From contig DATFGL010000261.1 of the NCBI GenBank assembly GCA_035249465.1, positions 1 through 15,932 on the forward strand: a stretch of DNA of 15,932 bases, written 5' to 3'. How positions within the stretch are numbered: position 1 is the stretch's first letter; each line of letters starts with the position of its first letter. Of the stretch, positions 7,197-14,523 are shown one piece after another. The translations under genes were made by a program, and so were the position numbers. The DNA comes from 66-474 sp035249465. GTDB lineage: Bacteria > Pseudomonadota > Gammaproteobacteria > Xanthomonadales > Rhodanobacteraceae. The notes under the pieces were generated by a model that did not search any database, was not told the DNA's origin, and saw nothing but the letters and a program-made list of their open reading frames with translations.

Positions 7197-9297
7197 GCGA
7201 CTTCAGCAGCGCCAGCAGGCGCGCTTCATCCCAGATTTCGACGCCGAGTGCGGCGGCCTTGTCGAGTTTCGAACCGGCGGATTCGCCCGCGACCACGAAC
7301 GCGGTTTTCTTCGACACCGAGCCCGCAACCTTGGCACCGAGGGCTTCCAGCTTGTCCTTCGCTTCGTCGCGCGTCAGCGACGACAGGCTGCCGGTCAGCA
7401 CCACGGTTTGCCCCGCGAGCGGACCCGCCGCCCTCCGTTGCGGCGCCGTTTCCGTCCAGCGCACGCCGGCCTGGCGCAACGCGGCGATCGCCTCGCGGTT
7501 GCGCGGCTCGGCAAAGAACGCCGCGATATGCCCGGCCATGATGGGGCCCACGTCATCGACTTCCGTCAGTTCGGTTTCGCTCGCGTGCGTCAGCGCGTCC
7601 AGCGATCCGAAATGGCGCGCCAGGGTTTTCGCGGTGGCTTCGCCGACTTCCGGAATTCCAAGTGCGTAGAGGAAACGCTCCAGCGTGGTGGCTTTGCTGG
7701 CCTCGATCGACTCGATCAGGTTTTCCGCCCACCGGGTGGCGATCTTGCCGGCCTTCACCGTTTCCGGAACGACGCCATCGCGTTCTTCCGCACGGCGTTT
7801 CATGGCAACGAAGTCATCCAGCGTCAGCTTGAAGAGATCCGCGACGGAGTGCAGGTAACCGAACGCAATCAGGTCTTCGATGTAACGCTCGCCCAAGCCG
7901 TCGATGTCCATCGCGCGGCGTGATGCGAAGTGGCGGATCACCTCGCGGCGCTGCGCCGCGCACACCAGCCCGCCGCTGCACCGGGCCGCGGCTTCGCCCT
8001 CCTCGCGCTCGATCGCGGAGCCGCAGATCGGGCAACGCGACGGCATCTTCCAGGGCTTCGCGTGCGCGGGCCGGCGCTCGGGAATCACGCGCACCACTTC
8101 CGGGATCACGTCGCCCGCCCGGCGCACGATCACGCTGTCACCGACGCGCACATCGAGCCGCGCAACCTGGTCGGCGTTGTGCAGCGTCGCATTGGTGACG
8201 GTGACGCCGGCGACCTGCACGGGCTTCAGGCGGGCGACGGGTGTCGCGGCACCGGTGCGGCCGATCTGGATGTCGATCGCTTCCACCACCGTGGCCTGTT
8301 CCTCGGCCGGAAACTTGTGCGCGATCGCCCAGCGCGGCGCGCGCGCGACGAAGCCGAGTTCACGCTGCTGGTCATAACGGTCGACCTTGTAGACGACACC
8401 ATCGATGCCGTACGGCAGGTCGTTCCGCGCGGCTCCGATCTTGCGAAAGTACCCGAGGCATCCGTCCGCGCCGCGCGCGATTTCGTTTTGCGGGCAAGTG
8501 GGAAACCCCCACCCGCGCAACTTCGCCATCGCCACGCTGTGGCGGTCGGCGATCACCGCGTCGGGATCGGGCGGAAGGTTGACGCCGTAGGCGTAGAACG
8601 CCAGCGGGCGCGATGCGGTGACGTGCGGGTCGAGCTGGCGCAATGAACCTGCCGCGCCGTTGCGCGGGTTTGCGAGCGGCTTGCCACCTTCGCGCAGCAT
8701 GCGCGCGTTGTAGGCGTCGAAGCCGGCTCTGGGCATGAATACCTCGCCGCGCACTTCCAGCACCGCGGGCCAGCCGTTGCCACGCAGCTTCAACGGAATC
8801 GCCTTGACCGTGCGCAGGTTTGCGGTGACGTCTTCACCGGTGCTGCCATCGCCGCGCGTGGCGCCTTGCACGAACACGCCGTTTTCATAGCGCAGGCTGA
8901 TCGCGAGGCCGTCGAGCTTTGGTTCCACCGCGAACTCGGGTTCGTGGACGCCGAGTCCCTGCTCCACACGACGCACGAAATCGCGCACCTCGTGATCGGG
9001 ATCCGTGCCTTCGGGCGCATCGGCATCGGTGAAGGCGTTCGACAACGACAGCATCGAAATCGCGTGGCGCACTTCCGCGAAGCCCGAGGCAGGCCTTGCG
9101 CCGACGCGGCGGGTCGGGGAATCCGGCACCGCCAGTTCCGGGTGCGCGGTTTCCAGCGTTTCCAGCTCGCGCATCAGGCGGTCGTATTCGGCATCCGGGA
9201 TGGATGGATCGTCGAGCACGTAGTAGCGGTAATTGGCGTCATCGATGGCGCCGCGCAGCGTTGCGGCCTGCCGCGCCACGGCTGTTTGCTGGGTCAT
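7186..9297 (-). CDS. ligA: NAD+-dependent DNA ligase
   Basis: LigA seals nicks in replication and repair using NAD+ and is normally essential. The 703-residue protein has the full domain order. The NAD-binding Ia region contains YYVLDDPSIPDAEYDRL. The adenylation domain has the nucleophile K127 in VEPKLDGLAIS, then RGDGSTGEDVT and GIDGVVYKVD. The OB fold includes IGRTGAATPVARL. A four-Cys zinc finger follows (C422, C425, C440, C446). Helix-hairpin-helix repeats come next (for example IPEVGEATAKTLARHFG), and the C-terminal BRCT domain covers about 625-703. It is slightly longer than E. coli LigA (671). The ATG at 9295-9297 fits the family start; its ribosome binding site is poor. In many gammaproteobacteria zipA lies directly upstream; here a 592-bp non-coding region does. 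Confidence 0.97.
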   Translation of the reverse strand: MTQQTAVARQAATLRGAIDDANYRYYVLDDPSIPDAEYDRLMRELETLETAHPELAVPDSPTRRVGARPASGFAEVRHAISMLSLSNAFTDADAPEGTDPDHEVRDFVRRVEQGLGVHEPEFAVEPKLDGLAISLRYENGVFVQGATRGDGSTGEDVTANLRTVKAIPLKLRGNGWPAVLEVRGEVFMPRAGFDAYNARMLREGGKPLANPRNGAAGSLRQLDPHVTASRPLAFYAYGVNLPPDPDAVIADRHSVAMAKLRGWGFPTCPQNEIARGADGCLGYFRKIGAARNDLPYGIDGVVYKVDRYDQQRELGFVARAPRWAIAHKFPAEEQATVVEAIDIQIGRTGAATPVARLKPVQVAGVTVTNATLHNADQVARLDVRVGDSVIVRRAGDVIPEVVRVIPERRPAHAKPWKMPSRCPICGSAIEREEGEAAARCSGGLVCAAQRREVIRHFASRRAMDIDGLGERYIEDLIAFGYLHSVADLFKLTLDDFVAMKRRAEERDGVVPETVKAGKIATRWAENLIESIEASKATTLERFLYALGIPEVGEATAKTLARHFGSLDALTHASETELTEVDDVGPIMAGHIAAFFAEPRNREAIAALRQAGVRWTETAPQRRAAGPLAGQTVVLTGSLSSLTRDEAKDKLEALGAKVAGSVSKKTAFVVAGESAGSKLDKAAALGVEIWDEARLLALLKSHGT

Positions 9298-9529
9298 GGT
9301 AGCTTGGCCACGTATGCAGGTAGTTCGGTGAACCCAACCAGTTTAACCGTCGCTTCCGGCGTCTCCGCCCCGTGCGGCGGGCGCGCAGCGACGGATCAGG
9401 AATCCGAAAGGTAACGGAAAGGTTGCTGTTGCAGTATCGGTTCCGGGTGAGGTTGCGGTCCCTCTTTGTCAGTGAGCAGTTCCGGAGCAACCCTCGTGCT
9501 GCCGGCTGTTCATGGTCTCACCCCCGTGC

Positions 9530-9776
9530 CCGGCCTGCGTCGAACCCCTCCCCGGTGACGCAGGCCGGACGCGCTTTGTTTATGCGCGGATCCATCCGCG
9601 CGAAAGCGAAACCGGCCCTCCCTGGCCGACTTTCCACGACAGCCAGCGATCGTCCCTGATCGGCATGGCAGCAATCACAAATACTTTGGGCAAGCAGCCA
9701 TCCATGGCGCCGGGCACCGGCCCGGCCGTCCTTGGCCGGTCGCTCGGCCTGGCACGCGATGCCACCGGCATCGCGT
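9530..9776 (-). ncRNA. candidate structured RNA or repeat with five ANGGA hexaloop hairpins
   Basis: This is the core of the only long gap (9298-9889) and has no convincing gene. Read on the minus strand, 5' to 3', it contains: a perfect 10-bp stem with a GGT loop (9776-9754); CCGGCC-AAGGAC-GGCCGG (9739-9722); a weaker GCC-ATGGAT-GGC (9708-9697); CGATC-AGGGAC-GATCG (9662-9647); CGGCC-AGGGAG-GGCCG (9628-9613); GCGCGG-ATGGAT-CCGCGC (9601-9584); and a perfect 12-bp stem with a 15-base loop containing GGGGAGGGG (9568-9530). Five loops fit ANGGAN on the same strand, the motif known to bind CsrA/RsmA. It could be a CsrA/RsmA-titrating RNA, a long ligA leader, or one copy of a multicopy intergenic repeat. 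No clear promoter or T-tract terminator is visible. The rest of the gap (9298-9529 and 9777-9889) shows only small hairpins and a possible plus-strand promoter. Confidence 0.45.
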
Positions 9777-9812
9777 AAGCGCCCGTTCTCGCCCTGGCTT
9801 TCCACAACGGCC
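9620..9812 (-). repeat. two diverged repeat units with GTGGAAAG core
   Basis: On the minus strand GGCCGTTGTGGAAAGCCAGG (9812-9793) and, about 170 bp downstream, GGCTGTCGTGGAAAG followed by TCGGCCAGGG (9644-9620) are clear relatives. Each is followed by a GC-rich stretch and then by a strong hairpin (9776-9754 and 9601-9584). This implies that the structured region is built from two diverged copies of one unit. Confidence 0.55.
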
Positions 9813-9841
9813 GCTTCGAATACGAGCACTGCGTAAGCGGT

Positions 9842-9847
9842 TAAAAT
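9842..9847 (+). promoter_or_regulatory. possible -10 element for the efflux pump gene
   Basis: TAAAAT is the most AT-rich hexamer for several hundred bases and lies 43 bp before the ATG at 9890. The -35 region at 16-18 bp spacing (around 9819-9825, AATACG) is poor. The ATG itself lacks a visible Shine-Dalgarno sequence. Confidence 0.35.
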
Positions 9848-9889
9848 GCCGCATTCTTTTCGCGACGCCGACCACGCGAACGTTCCCTG

Positions 9890-11308
9890 ATGTCCGAAGC
9901 GAGTGCTCCCGAAGGCACGGCGCGCATGCGCGGCCTGATCTGGCTGGTCGCGGCCGCGTTCTTCATGCAGACGCTGGACTCGACCATCGTCAACACGGCG
10001 GTACCCAGCATCGCGCACGCGCTGGCAGTGCCGCCGATCTCGCTCAAGACCGCGCTCACGAGTTACGTGCTGACGCTGGCGATCTGCATTCCCGCAAGCG
10101 CATGGCTTTCCGACCGCTTCGGCACGCGGCGCGTGTTCGCCGCGTCCATCTGGATATTCACGCTGGGTTCGCTGGCCTGTGGCGTATCGCAGAATCTCAC
10201 CCAGCTGGTCGCCGCGCGTGTGCTGCAAGGCGTCGGCGGCGCGCTGCTGATGCCGATCGGGCGCTACGTGCTGGTGCGCGCGTTCGGCCCAAGGGATTTC
10301 GTCGCGGCAATGAGCACCGCCGGCATCCCGGGCCTGCTGGGGCCGGTGGTCGGCCCGCTGCTGGGCGGCGTGCTCTCGCAGTACGCGTCGTGGCGGTTGA
10401 TCTTCCTGGTCAACGTGCCGGTGGGCGTCGTCGGCCTGTGGCTCAACCGGCGGCAGATGCCGGATTTCCGCGGCGAGCGCCGTCCGTTCGACTGGATCGG
10501 CTTCGTGTTGTTCGCACTCGCCTCGGGGATGCTCTTGACCGCAGCGGAGACCGCTGGCGATGGCGACTACCGCAACGCCGGCATCGCGGCGCTGGCCGGG
10601 CTGGCGTGCGGCTTCGCCTACTGGCGCTACGGACAGCGGGCCCGGCATCCCGTGGTGGACCTGTCCCTGCTCAAGGTGCGCAGCTTCTCGATCGCGCTGG
10701 GCGGCGGCATGTGCACGCGGCTCGGCACGGCGGGCCTGTCCTTCATCCTGATGCTGTTCCTGCAGGTCGGCTGCGGCTGGACCCCGACCGCGGCAGGCAT
10801 GATGATTGTGCCGCAGGCGATCGCGATGGTGCTGATGAAATTCCTGATCGACCGCATCCTCAAACGCCATGGCTACCGGCGCACCCTGTTCGTGAACACG
10901 GCGCTGGCGACGGCATTGCTGGCCTGCTTCGCGCTGTTCAACGCCGCCACGCCGTGGTGGATGATCGCATCGCTGATGTTCGCCTACGGCTTCGTGATGA
11001 GCCTGCAATACACCTCGATGAACACCCTCGCCTTCGTGGACCTGCCGCCCGAGCGCGCCGCCCAGGCCTCTTCGGTGACGTCCGCGGTGCAGTACCTCGT
11101 GATCAGCTTCGGTATCGCGCTTTCGTCATGGTTGCTGGCGATCTTCCTCAACGGCCACCACCACGACCCTGCGGCCTACGTGCGTGGTTTCCGCGCCGCG
11201 GTTCTGGTGATGGCCGCGCTGTCGCTGGTTGCCGTATACGTGTTCACCCGCCTGCGCCACGACCGGCCGTTGCGAAGGCCGGTTAGTACGCCTGAGACCG
11301 CTGTATGA
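9890..11308 (+). CDS. DHA2-family multidrug:H+ antiporter, MdtD-like (MFS)
   Basis: This is an inner-membrane major facilitator transporter of 472 residues with about 14 predicted hydrophobic helices, likely exporting small hydrophobic compounds in exchange for protons. The DHA2 signature LDSTIVNTAVPSI (D30) lies in helix 1. Motif A, SAWLSDRFGTRRV, follows helix 2. The antiporter motif C, GIPGLLGPVVGPLLGG, lies at about 145-160. The order FFMQTLDSTIVNTAVPS, YVLTLAICIPAS, ARVLQGVGGALLMPIGR and YRRTLFVNT resembles E. coli MdtD more than EmrB. The substrate cannot be read from sequence. No membrane-fusion or outer-membrane partner is nearby. The ATG at 9890 is used; another at 9926 would remove 12 polar residues and is an equally possible start. 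No local regulator gene is visible. Confidence 0.92.
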   Translation: MSEASAPEGTARMRGLIWLVAAAFFMQTLDSTIVNTAVPSIAHALAVPPISLKTALTSYVLTLAICIPASAWLSDRFGTRRVFAASIWIFTLGSLACGVSQNLTQLVAARVLQGVGGALLMPIGRYVLVRAFGPRDFVAAMSTAGIPGLLGPVVGPLLGGVLSQYASWRLIFLVNVPVGVVGLWLNRRQMPDFRGERRPFDWIGFVLFALASGMLLTAAETAGDGDYRNAGIAALAGLACGFAYWRYGQRARHPVVDLSLLKVRSFSIALGGGMCTRLGTAGLSFILMLFLQVGCGWTPTAAGMMIVPQAIAMVLMKFLIDRILKRHGYRRTLFVNTALATALLACFALFNAATPWWMIASLMFAYGFVMSLQYTSMNTLAFVDLPPERAAQASSVTSAVQYLVISFGIALSSWLLAIFLNGHHHDPAAYVRGFRAAVLVMAALSLVAVYVFTRLRHDRPLRRPVSTPETAV

Positions 11309-11318
11309 CAACTCACTG

Positions 11319-11413
11319 CCGTTCGCGCTGAGCGTAGCGAGCGATAGCGAGCGAAGTCGAAGCGCTGCCCTTCGACTCCGCGGCCTGGCGGCCGCGACGC
11401 TCAGGGCGAACGG
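11319..11413. repeat. large cruciform-type intergenic repeat
   Basis: The 17-base left arm (11319-11335, CCGTTCGCGCTGAGCGT) is complementary to 11397-11413 with one mismatch. Inside, AGTCGAAG (11355-11362) pairs with CTTCGACT (11370-11377). CGCGGCC (11379-11385) pairs with GGCCGCG (11390-11396) across a 4-base loop. The left side carries a perfect tandem copy of TAGCGAGCGA (11335-11344 and 11345-11354). It starts 10 bp after the efflux pump stop. Related TTCGAC/GCTCAGGGCGAACGG repeats are widespread in proteobacterial intergenic regions, so a multicopy repeat that also ends or stabilises the upstream mRNA is likely. Confidence 0.75.
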
Positions 11414-11464
11414 TATCGGGCGAGACAGAGGCGCACCTGCACTGGCGTCGTGTAGCATCGCGCG

Positions 11465-12658
11465 ATGGCCGACACCACCGTGATCCTGCTGGAGGTCTTC
11501 ATCATCTTCGCCGCCGCGCAGGCGGGCGGCCTTGCGGCGCGCTGGATACGCCTGCCGGACGTGGTCGGCCAGATCGTGATCGGCTGTGTCGTCGGTCCCT
11601 CGCTGCTCGGCTGGATCACGCCCGGCGAGCCGCTGGAAGTGTTGTCGGAAATCGGCGTGGTGCTGCTGCTGTTTTCGGTCGGGCTGGAGACGCGGCTGGA
11701 AGACGTGAAACGCGTGGGCGGCAGCGCTTTCGCCGTGGGCGTGATCGGCGTGATCATCCCGTTCGTGTGCGGCACGCTCTGGGCGCATTCGATAGGACCC
11801 GATTGGCCGCGCTCACTGTTCGTCGCCGCGGCGTTCGTGGCAACTTCGGCCGGCATCACGGCGGCCGTATTGAAGCAGATGGGCGCGCTGCGCCGCACCG
11901 AGAGCCGCGTGATCCTGGGCGCCGCGGTGATCGACGACATCCTGGCGATGCTGTTGTTGGGTGTAGTGGTGGCGATCCAGGCGGGCGGCTCATTGCGCGT
12001 CGGCAGCCTGCTCGCGGTCGCGGGCGAGGCGGTGGGCTTCGTGCTGGTCGTCGGCTGGCTCGGTACGCTGATGATGCGGCGCGGATCGAAGTGGCTGGAA
12101 CACACGCGCGATCCGTTGTCGCCATTGCTGGTGGTGCTGGTGCTCTGCCTCGGGCTTGCCTGGATCGCTACGCGTTTCGGGCTGGCCGCGATCATCGGCG
12201 CGTTCCTCGCCGGCATGATCGCATCGGAGACACGGCAACGCGTGCAACTGGAAGAACAGATGCAGCCGTTGCTCGCATTGCTGACGCCGTTCTTTTTCGT
12301 GCTCACCGGCGCCAAGGTGGACCTTGCGAAACTCGCCAGCGGCGAAGCGCTGTGGCTGCTGCTGGTCGCGACGCTGCTGGCGCTCGGCACCAAGCTGGCA
12401 GGCGGCTGGCTGGGCGCGTTGCGGCTGGGTCCGCGCAGCGCGCTGATCGTCGGCGTGGGCATGATCCCGCGCGGCGAGGTCGGTATCGTGGTCGCGGCGC
12501 TGGGTTTGTCCGCGGGCGTGTTCGGCGACATGCTCTATGCGGTGATCATCGCGATGAGCCTGCTCACCTCGATCATCGCGCCGCCATTCCTGGCGCTGCT
12601 GTTGAAGCGTGATGCCGACGCGTTGCAGGACCCGGCATCCGCAACGAGGGACCCGTAG
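11465..12658 (+). CDS. CPA2-type cation:proton antiporter, membrane domain only
   Basis: This inner-membrane Na+(K+)/H+ exchanger has 397 residues and 11-13 hydrophobic segments and belongs to the Na_H_Exchanger fold. LPDVVGQIVIGCVVGPSLLG and LSEIGVVLLLFSVGLET are the usual first-half motifs. ATSAGITAAVL precedes the ion-binding helix, which carries two adjacent aspartates, D157 and D158, in GAAVIDDILAML. The double Asp is typical of electrogenic members. The C-terminal half has AAIIGAFLAGMIASE, LTPFFFVLTGAKVDL and GMIPRGEVGIVVA. There is no C-terminal RCK/TrkA-N domain, unlike KefB/KefC. It starts at the ATG at 11465 with no visible ribosome binding site. Sodium or potassium preference cannot be told. 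It follows the efflux pump in the same direction, but the repeat between them argues for a separate transcript. Confidence 0.92.
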   Translation: MADTTVILLEVFIIFAAAQAGGLAARWIRLPDVVGQIVIGCVVGPSLLGWITPGEPLEVLSEIGVVLLLFSVGLETRLEDVKRVGGSAFAVGVIGVIIPFVCGTLWAHSIGPDWPRSLFVAAAFVATSAGITAAVLKQMGALRRTESRVILGAAVIDDILAMLLLGVVVAIQAGGSLRVGSLLAVAGEAVGFVLVVGWLGTLMMRRGSKWLEHTRDPLSPLLVVLVLCLGLAWIATRFGLAAIIGAFLAGMIASETRQRVQLEEQMQPLLALLTPFFFVLTGAKVDLAKLASGEALWLLLVATLLALGTKLAGGWLGALRLGPRSALIVGVGMIPRGEVGIVVAALGLSAGVFGDMLYAVIIAMSLLTSIIAPPFLALLLKRDADALQDPASATRDP

Positions 12659-12775
12659 GGATCAAGGCTTTGCCATCACCTTGACGGAATCGCGCGCATC
12701 CATCGCGCCGTCGCCGATCACCTCAGCCGTCCTGCCGCGGGTTGCGCGCGCGACGACTGCGGCGTGGCGGGCGGT

Positions 12776-13408
12776 TTACGACCCGGTGCTTCGATGCATG
12801 GCCAATTCCTCGTGCACGCGCTGGAGATCCGCGGGCGTATCGACGTCGGTCATGCCGAAGGTGGCGAAGTGTTCGACGCGGTGCGCCTCGCGGTCGAGCA
12901 GCGCGCGGGCGCCATGCGCACCGGACCAGTTCGACAGGGCCTCGAAGCAGTCGCGTGGGAACAGCACGGGTGGACCATCCACGCCACGCTGCGTGGTGAC
13001 GAGGATCGCATCGGCTGCTGCGCGGTGGCGTGCCAGCATGTGCTGCAGCATTGCCACATCCAGCAGCGGCTGGTCGGCAAGGCACAACAGTGAGCCGGTG
13101 GCGCCGGGGAAATCAGCAACCACGCGACGGATGCCGGCGGCGAGCGAGCTGCCCATGCCGTCGGCCCAGCGGGTATGACGTTCTATCGACACGGGCAATC
13201 CTGCGAGCGCGGTTTCGACCTGCACCGCGTGCGCGCCGAGGACGGCGACCACGGGCGCGCCGACTTCGAGCAAACTGCGCGCAACCCGCCGCAGCATCGG
13301 TTCGCCGTCGATCGGTGCCAACTGCTTGATGCTGCCGTAGCGCTCACCCGCACCTGCGGCGAGCAGCACGACGGGCACCTGCCGTGCATTGGCGGCCGGC
13401 ACGTTCAT
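12776..13408 (-). CDS. mocA: MocA-like molybdenum cofactor cytidylyltransferase
   Basis: This NTP-transferase (MobA-like fold) probably joins CTP to molybdopterin-Mo to form the molybdopterin cytosine dinucleotide used by molybdenum hydroxylases. In its 210 residues, LLAAGAGERYGSIKQL (15-30, K28) is the nucleotide-binding signature. LCLADQPLLD carries the metal-binding Asp. The block DGPPVLFPRDCFEALSNWSG, then HGARALL, is diagnostic for this subfamily rather than for MobA. The C-terminus, DVDTPADLQRV, is complete. The ATG (13406-13408) overlaps the xdhC stop in an ATGA, so it is translationally coupled. Its position after xdhC and a hydroxylase subunit supports cytidylyl over guanylyl transfer. 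The TAA is followed in frame by 37 more open codons. Confidence 0.88.
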   Translation of the reverse strand: MNVPAANARQVPVVLLAAGAGERYGSIKQLAPIDGEPMLRRVARSLLEVGAPVVAVLGAHAVQVETALAGLPVSIERHTRWADGMGSSLAAGIRRVVADFPGATGSLLCLADQPLLDVAMLQHMLARHRAAADAILVTTQRGVDGPPVLFPRDCFEALSNWSGAHGARALLDREAHRVEHFATFGMTDVDTPADLQRVHEELAMHRSTGS

Positions 13409-14508
13409 GCGTGCAGCGCGCCGTTGCCGTCGCGCAACGAGCCGCCCCCGCGGCCGTTGAGTGCCGCGATGATTTCCGCCGCGATGGCCAAGGCGATTTC
13501 CCGCGGCGTTTCCGAGCCGATGTCGAGCCCGGCCGGAGCGTGCAGCCCCGCGATGGGTGGCAACAGACCCTGGAGCATTCGCGAGGTGCGTTCGCGTGAA
13601 CCGATCGCGCCCAGATACGCGACGGGTGCGTCGCGCAAGACAGCGAGCCAGGCGAGATCCTGCGCGAGGTTGTGGGTCATCACGACCACCGAACTGTAAC
13701 GGTCGAATGTCAACACGTCACACAAGGTTTGTGGCGTCGCGTGCACGGCATGCGCACCGGGCGGAAGCATCGCTTCCTGCAAACGTTCCGGATTCGAATC
13801 GACCAGCGTCGTGCACCAGCCCAGCGCATGGCCGGTCGAGAGCAGTGCACGCGCGGTTGCGTTGCTGCCGATCGCGACCAGCGCGTGCTGCGGCCCGATG
13901 CGCTCGATCAGTACATCGGCCGTACCGTTCGTTGCAGGCAAACGCAATGTCGCGGCGCGCGGCGTACGGTCCGACGCAATCGCGTGCACGACGGCCTGGC
14001 GCAGGCCGGCATCGCCGAGATCGTCGAAGCACGACCGATCGCCGCACCATAGCGCGCGGCGCGGCGGCACGATCCCACCATCCAGCGCGAACACGGTCGC
14101 GACAACGACGTCGCGGCGACTTTCGAGACAGTCCGCCAGTGCATCGAAGAACGCGCCTGCCCGCGCATCCACGAGCGGTTCGATCAGCACGTCCAGTTCG
14201 CCACCGCAGCCCATTTCCACCAGCACGTCGAGGCCCGAGTCCGCGTTGTAACGCGCCAGTTCGGGGCGGTCGCCGGCGATCACGCGTCGCGCACGCTGCA
14301 CGATGTCATGTTGCGGACAACCGCCGGACAACTCGCAAACGGCGCTACCGTCGGCACGCACCAGCATGCGCGTGCCGGCGCGGCGGAAGGTGGCGCCGCG
14401 GGTCGCGGTGATCGTCGCCAGTGCGGCGGGCTGCCCGTCACGCACGGCATCGCGCATCGCGTCGATCAATGTCCACAGCTCGTGCGCCGAACCCAACGGT
14501 AACCCCAT
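13405..14508 (-). CDS. xdhC: XdhC/CoxI family molybdenum hydroxylase maturation factor
   Basis: XdhC-type proteins bind the finished, often sulfurated, molybdenum cofactor and hand it to the xanthine-dehydrogenase-type apoenzyme. The 367-residue product has the N-terminal XdhC_CoxI domain (ALATITATRGATFRRAGTRMLVRADG, then LSGGCPQHDIVQRA at about 60-73, and MGCGGELDVLIEPL). The C-terminal Rossmann domain has VVVMTHNLAQDLAWLAVL and PVAYLGAIGSRERTSRML. The Rossmann loop, usually GAGHxA, reads GSNATA here. I chose the ATG at 14506-14508. An in-frame TTG at 14521-14523, directly after the preceding gene's TAG and with AAGG at a suitable distance, would add five residues and is a real alternative. 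It is coupled to mocA by a 4-bp overlap and follows the large subunit after 15 bp. Confidence 0.9.
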   Translation of the reverse strand: MGLPLGSAHELWTLIDAMRDAVRDGQPAALATITATRGATFRRAGTRMLVRADGSAVCELSGGCPQHDIVQRARRVIAGDRPELARYNADSGLDVLVEMGCGGELDVLIEPLVDARAGAFFDALADCLESRRDVVVATVFALDGGIVPPRRALWCGDRSCFDDLGDAGLRQAVVHAIASDRTPRAATLRLPATNGTADVLIERIGPQHALVAIGSNATARALLSTGHALGWCTTLVDSNPERLQEAMLPPGAHAVHATPQTLCDVLTFDRYSSVVVMTHNLAQDLAWLAVLRDAPVAYLGAIGSRERTSRMLQGLLPPIAGLHAPAGLDIGSETPREIALAIAAEIIAALNGRGGGSLRDGNGALHA

Positions 14509-14523
14509 GCGGATGCCCGACAA

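Noticed and set aside
9530..9568. Hairpin considered as a rho-independent terminator
   Set aside because: There is no T tract on either side, and no minus-strand gene ends just upstream.
9512..9778. 88-codon plus-strand open frame in the ligA upstream gap
   Set aside because: It is made entirely of the hairpin repeats, has no ribosome binding site and resembles no protein family I know.
9518..11008. 496-codon open frame on the minus strand through the efflux pump gene and the upstream gap
   Set aside because: Most of it is antisense to a clear MFS gene. The remainder is translated hairpin repeats, and the composition is not protein-like.
11335..11354. Two tandem TAGCGAGCGA units considered as a CRISPR or VNTR start
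   Set aside because: There are only two copies with no spacers, and they lie inside a larger inverted repeat.
12609..13178. 189-codon plus-strand open frame overlapping the antiporter end and antisense to mocA
   Set aside because: It is antisense to a clear cytidylyltransferase and has no domain of its own.
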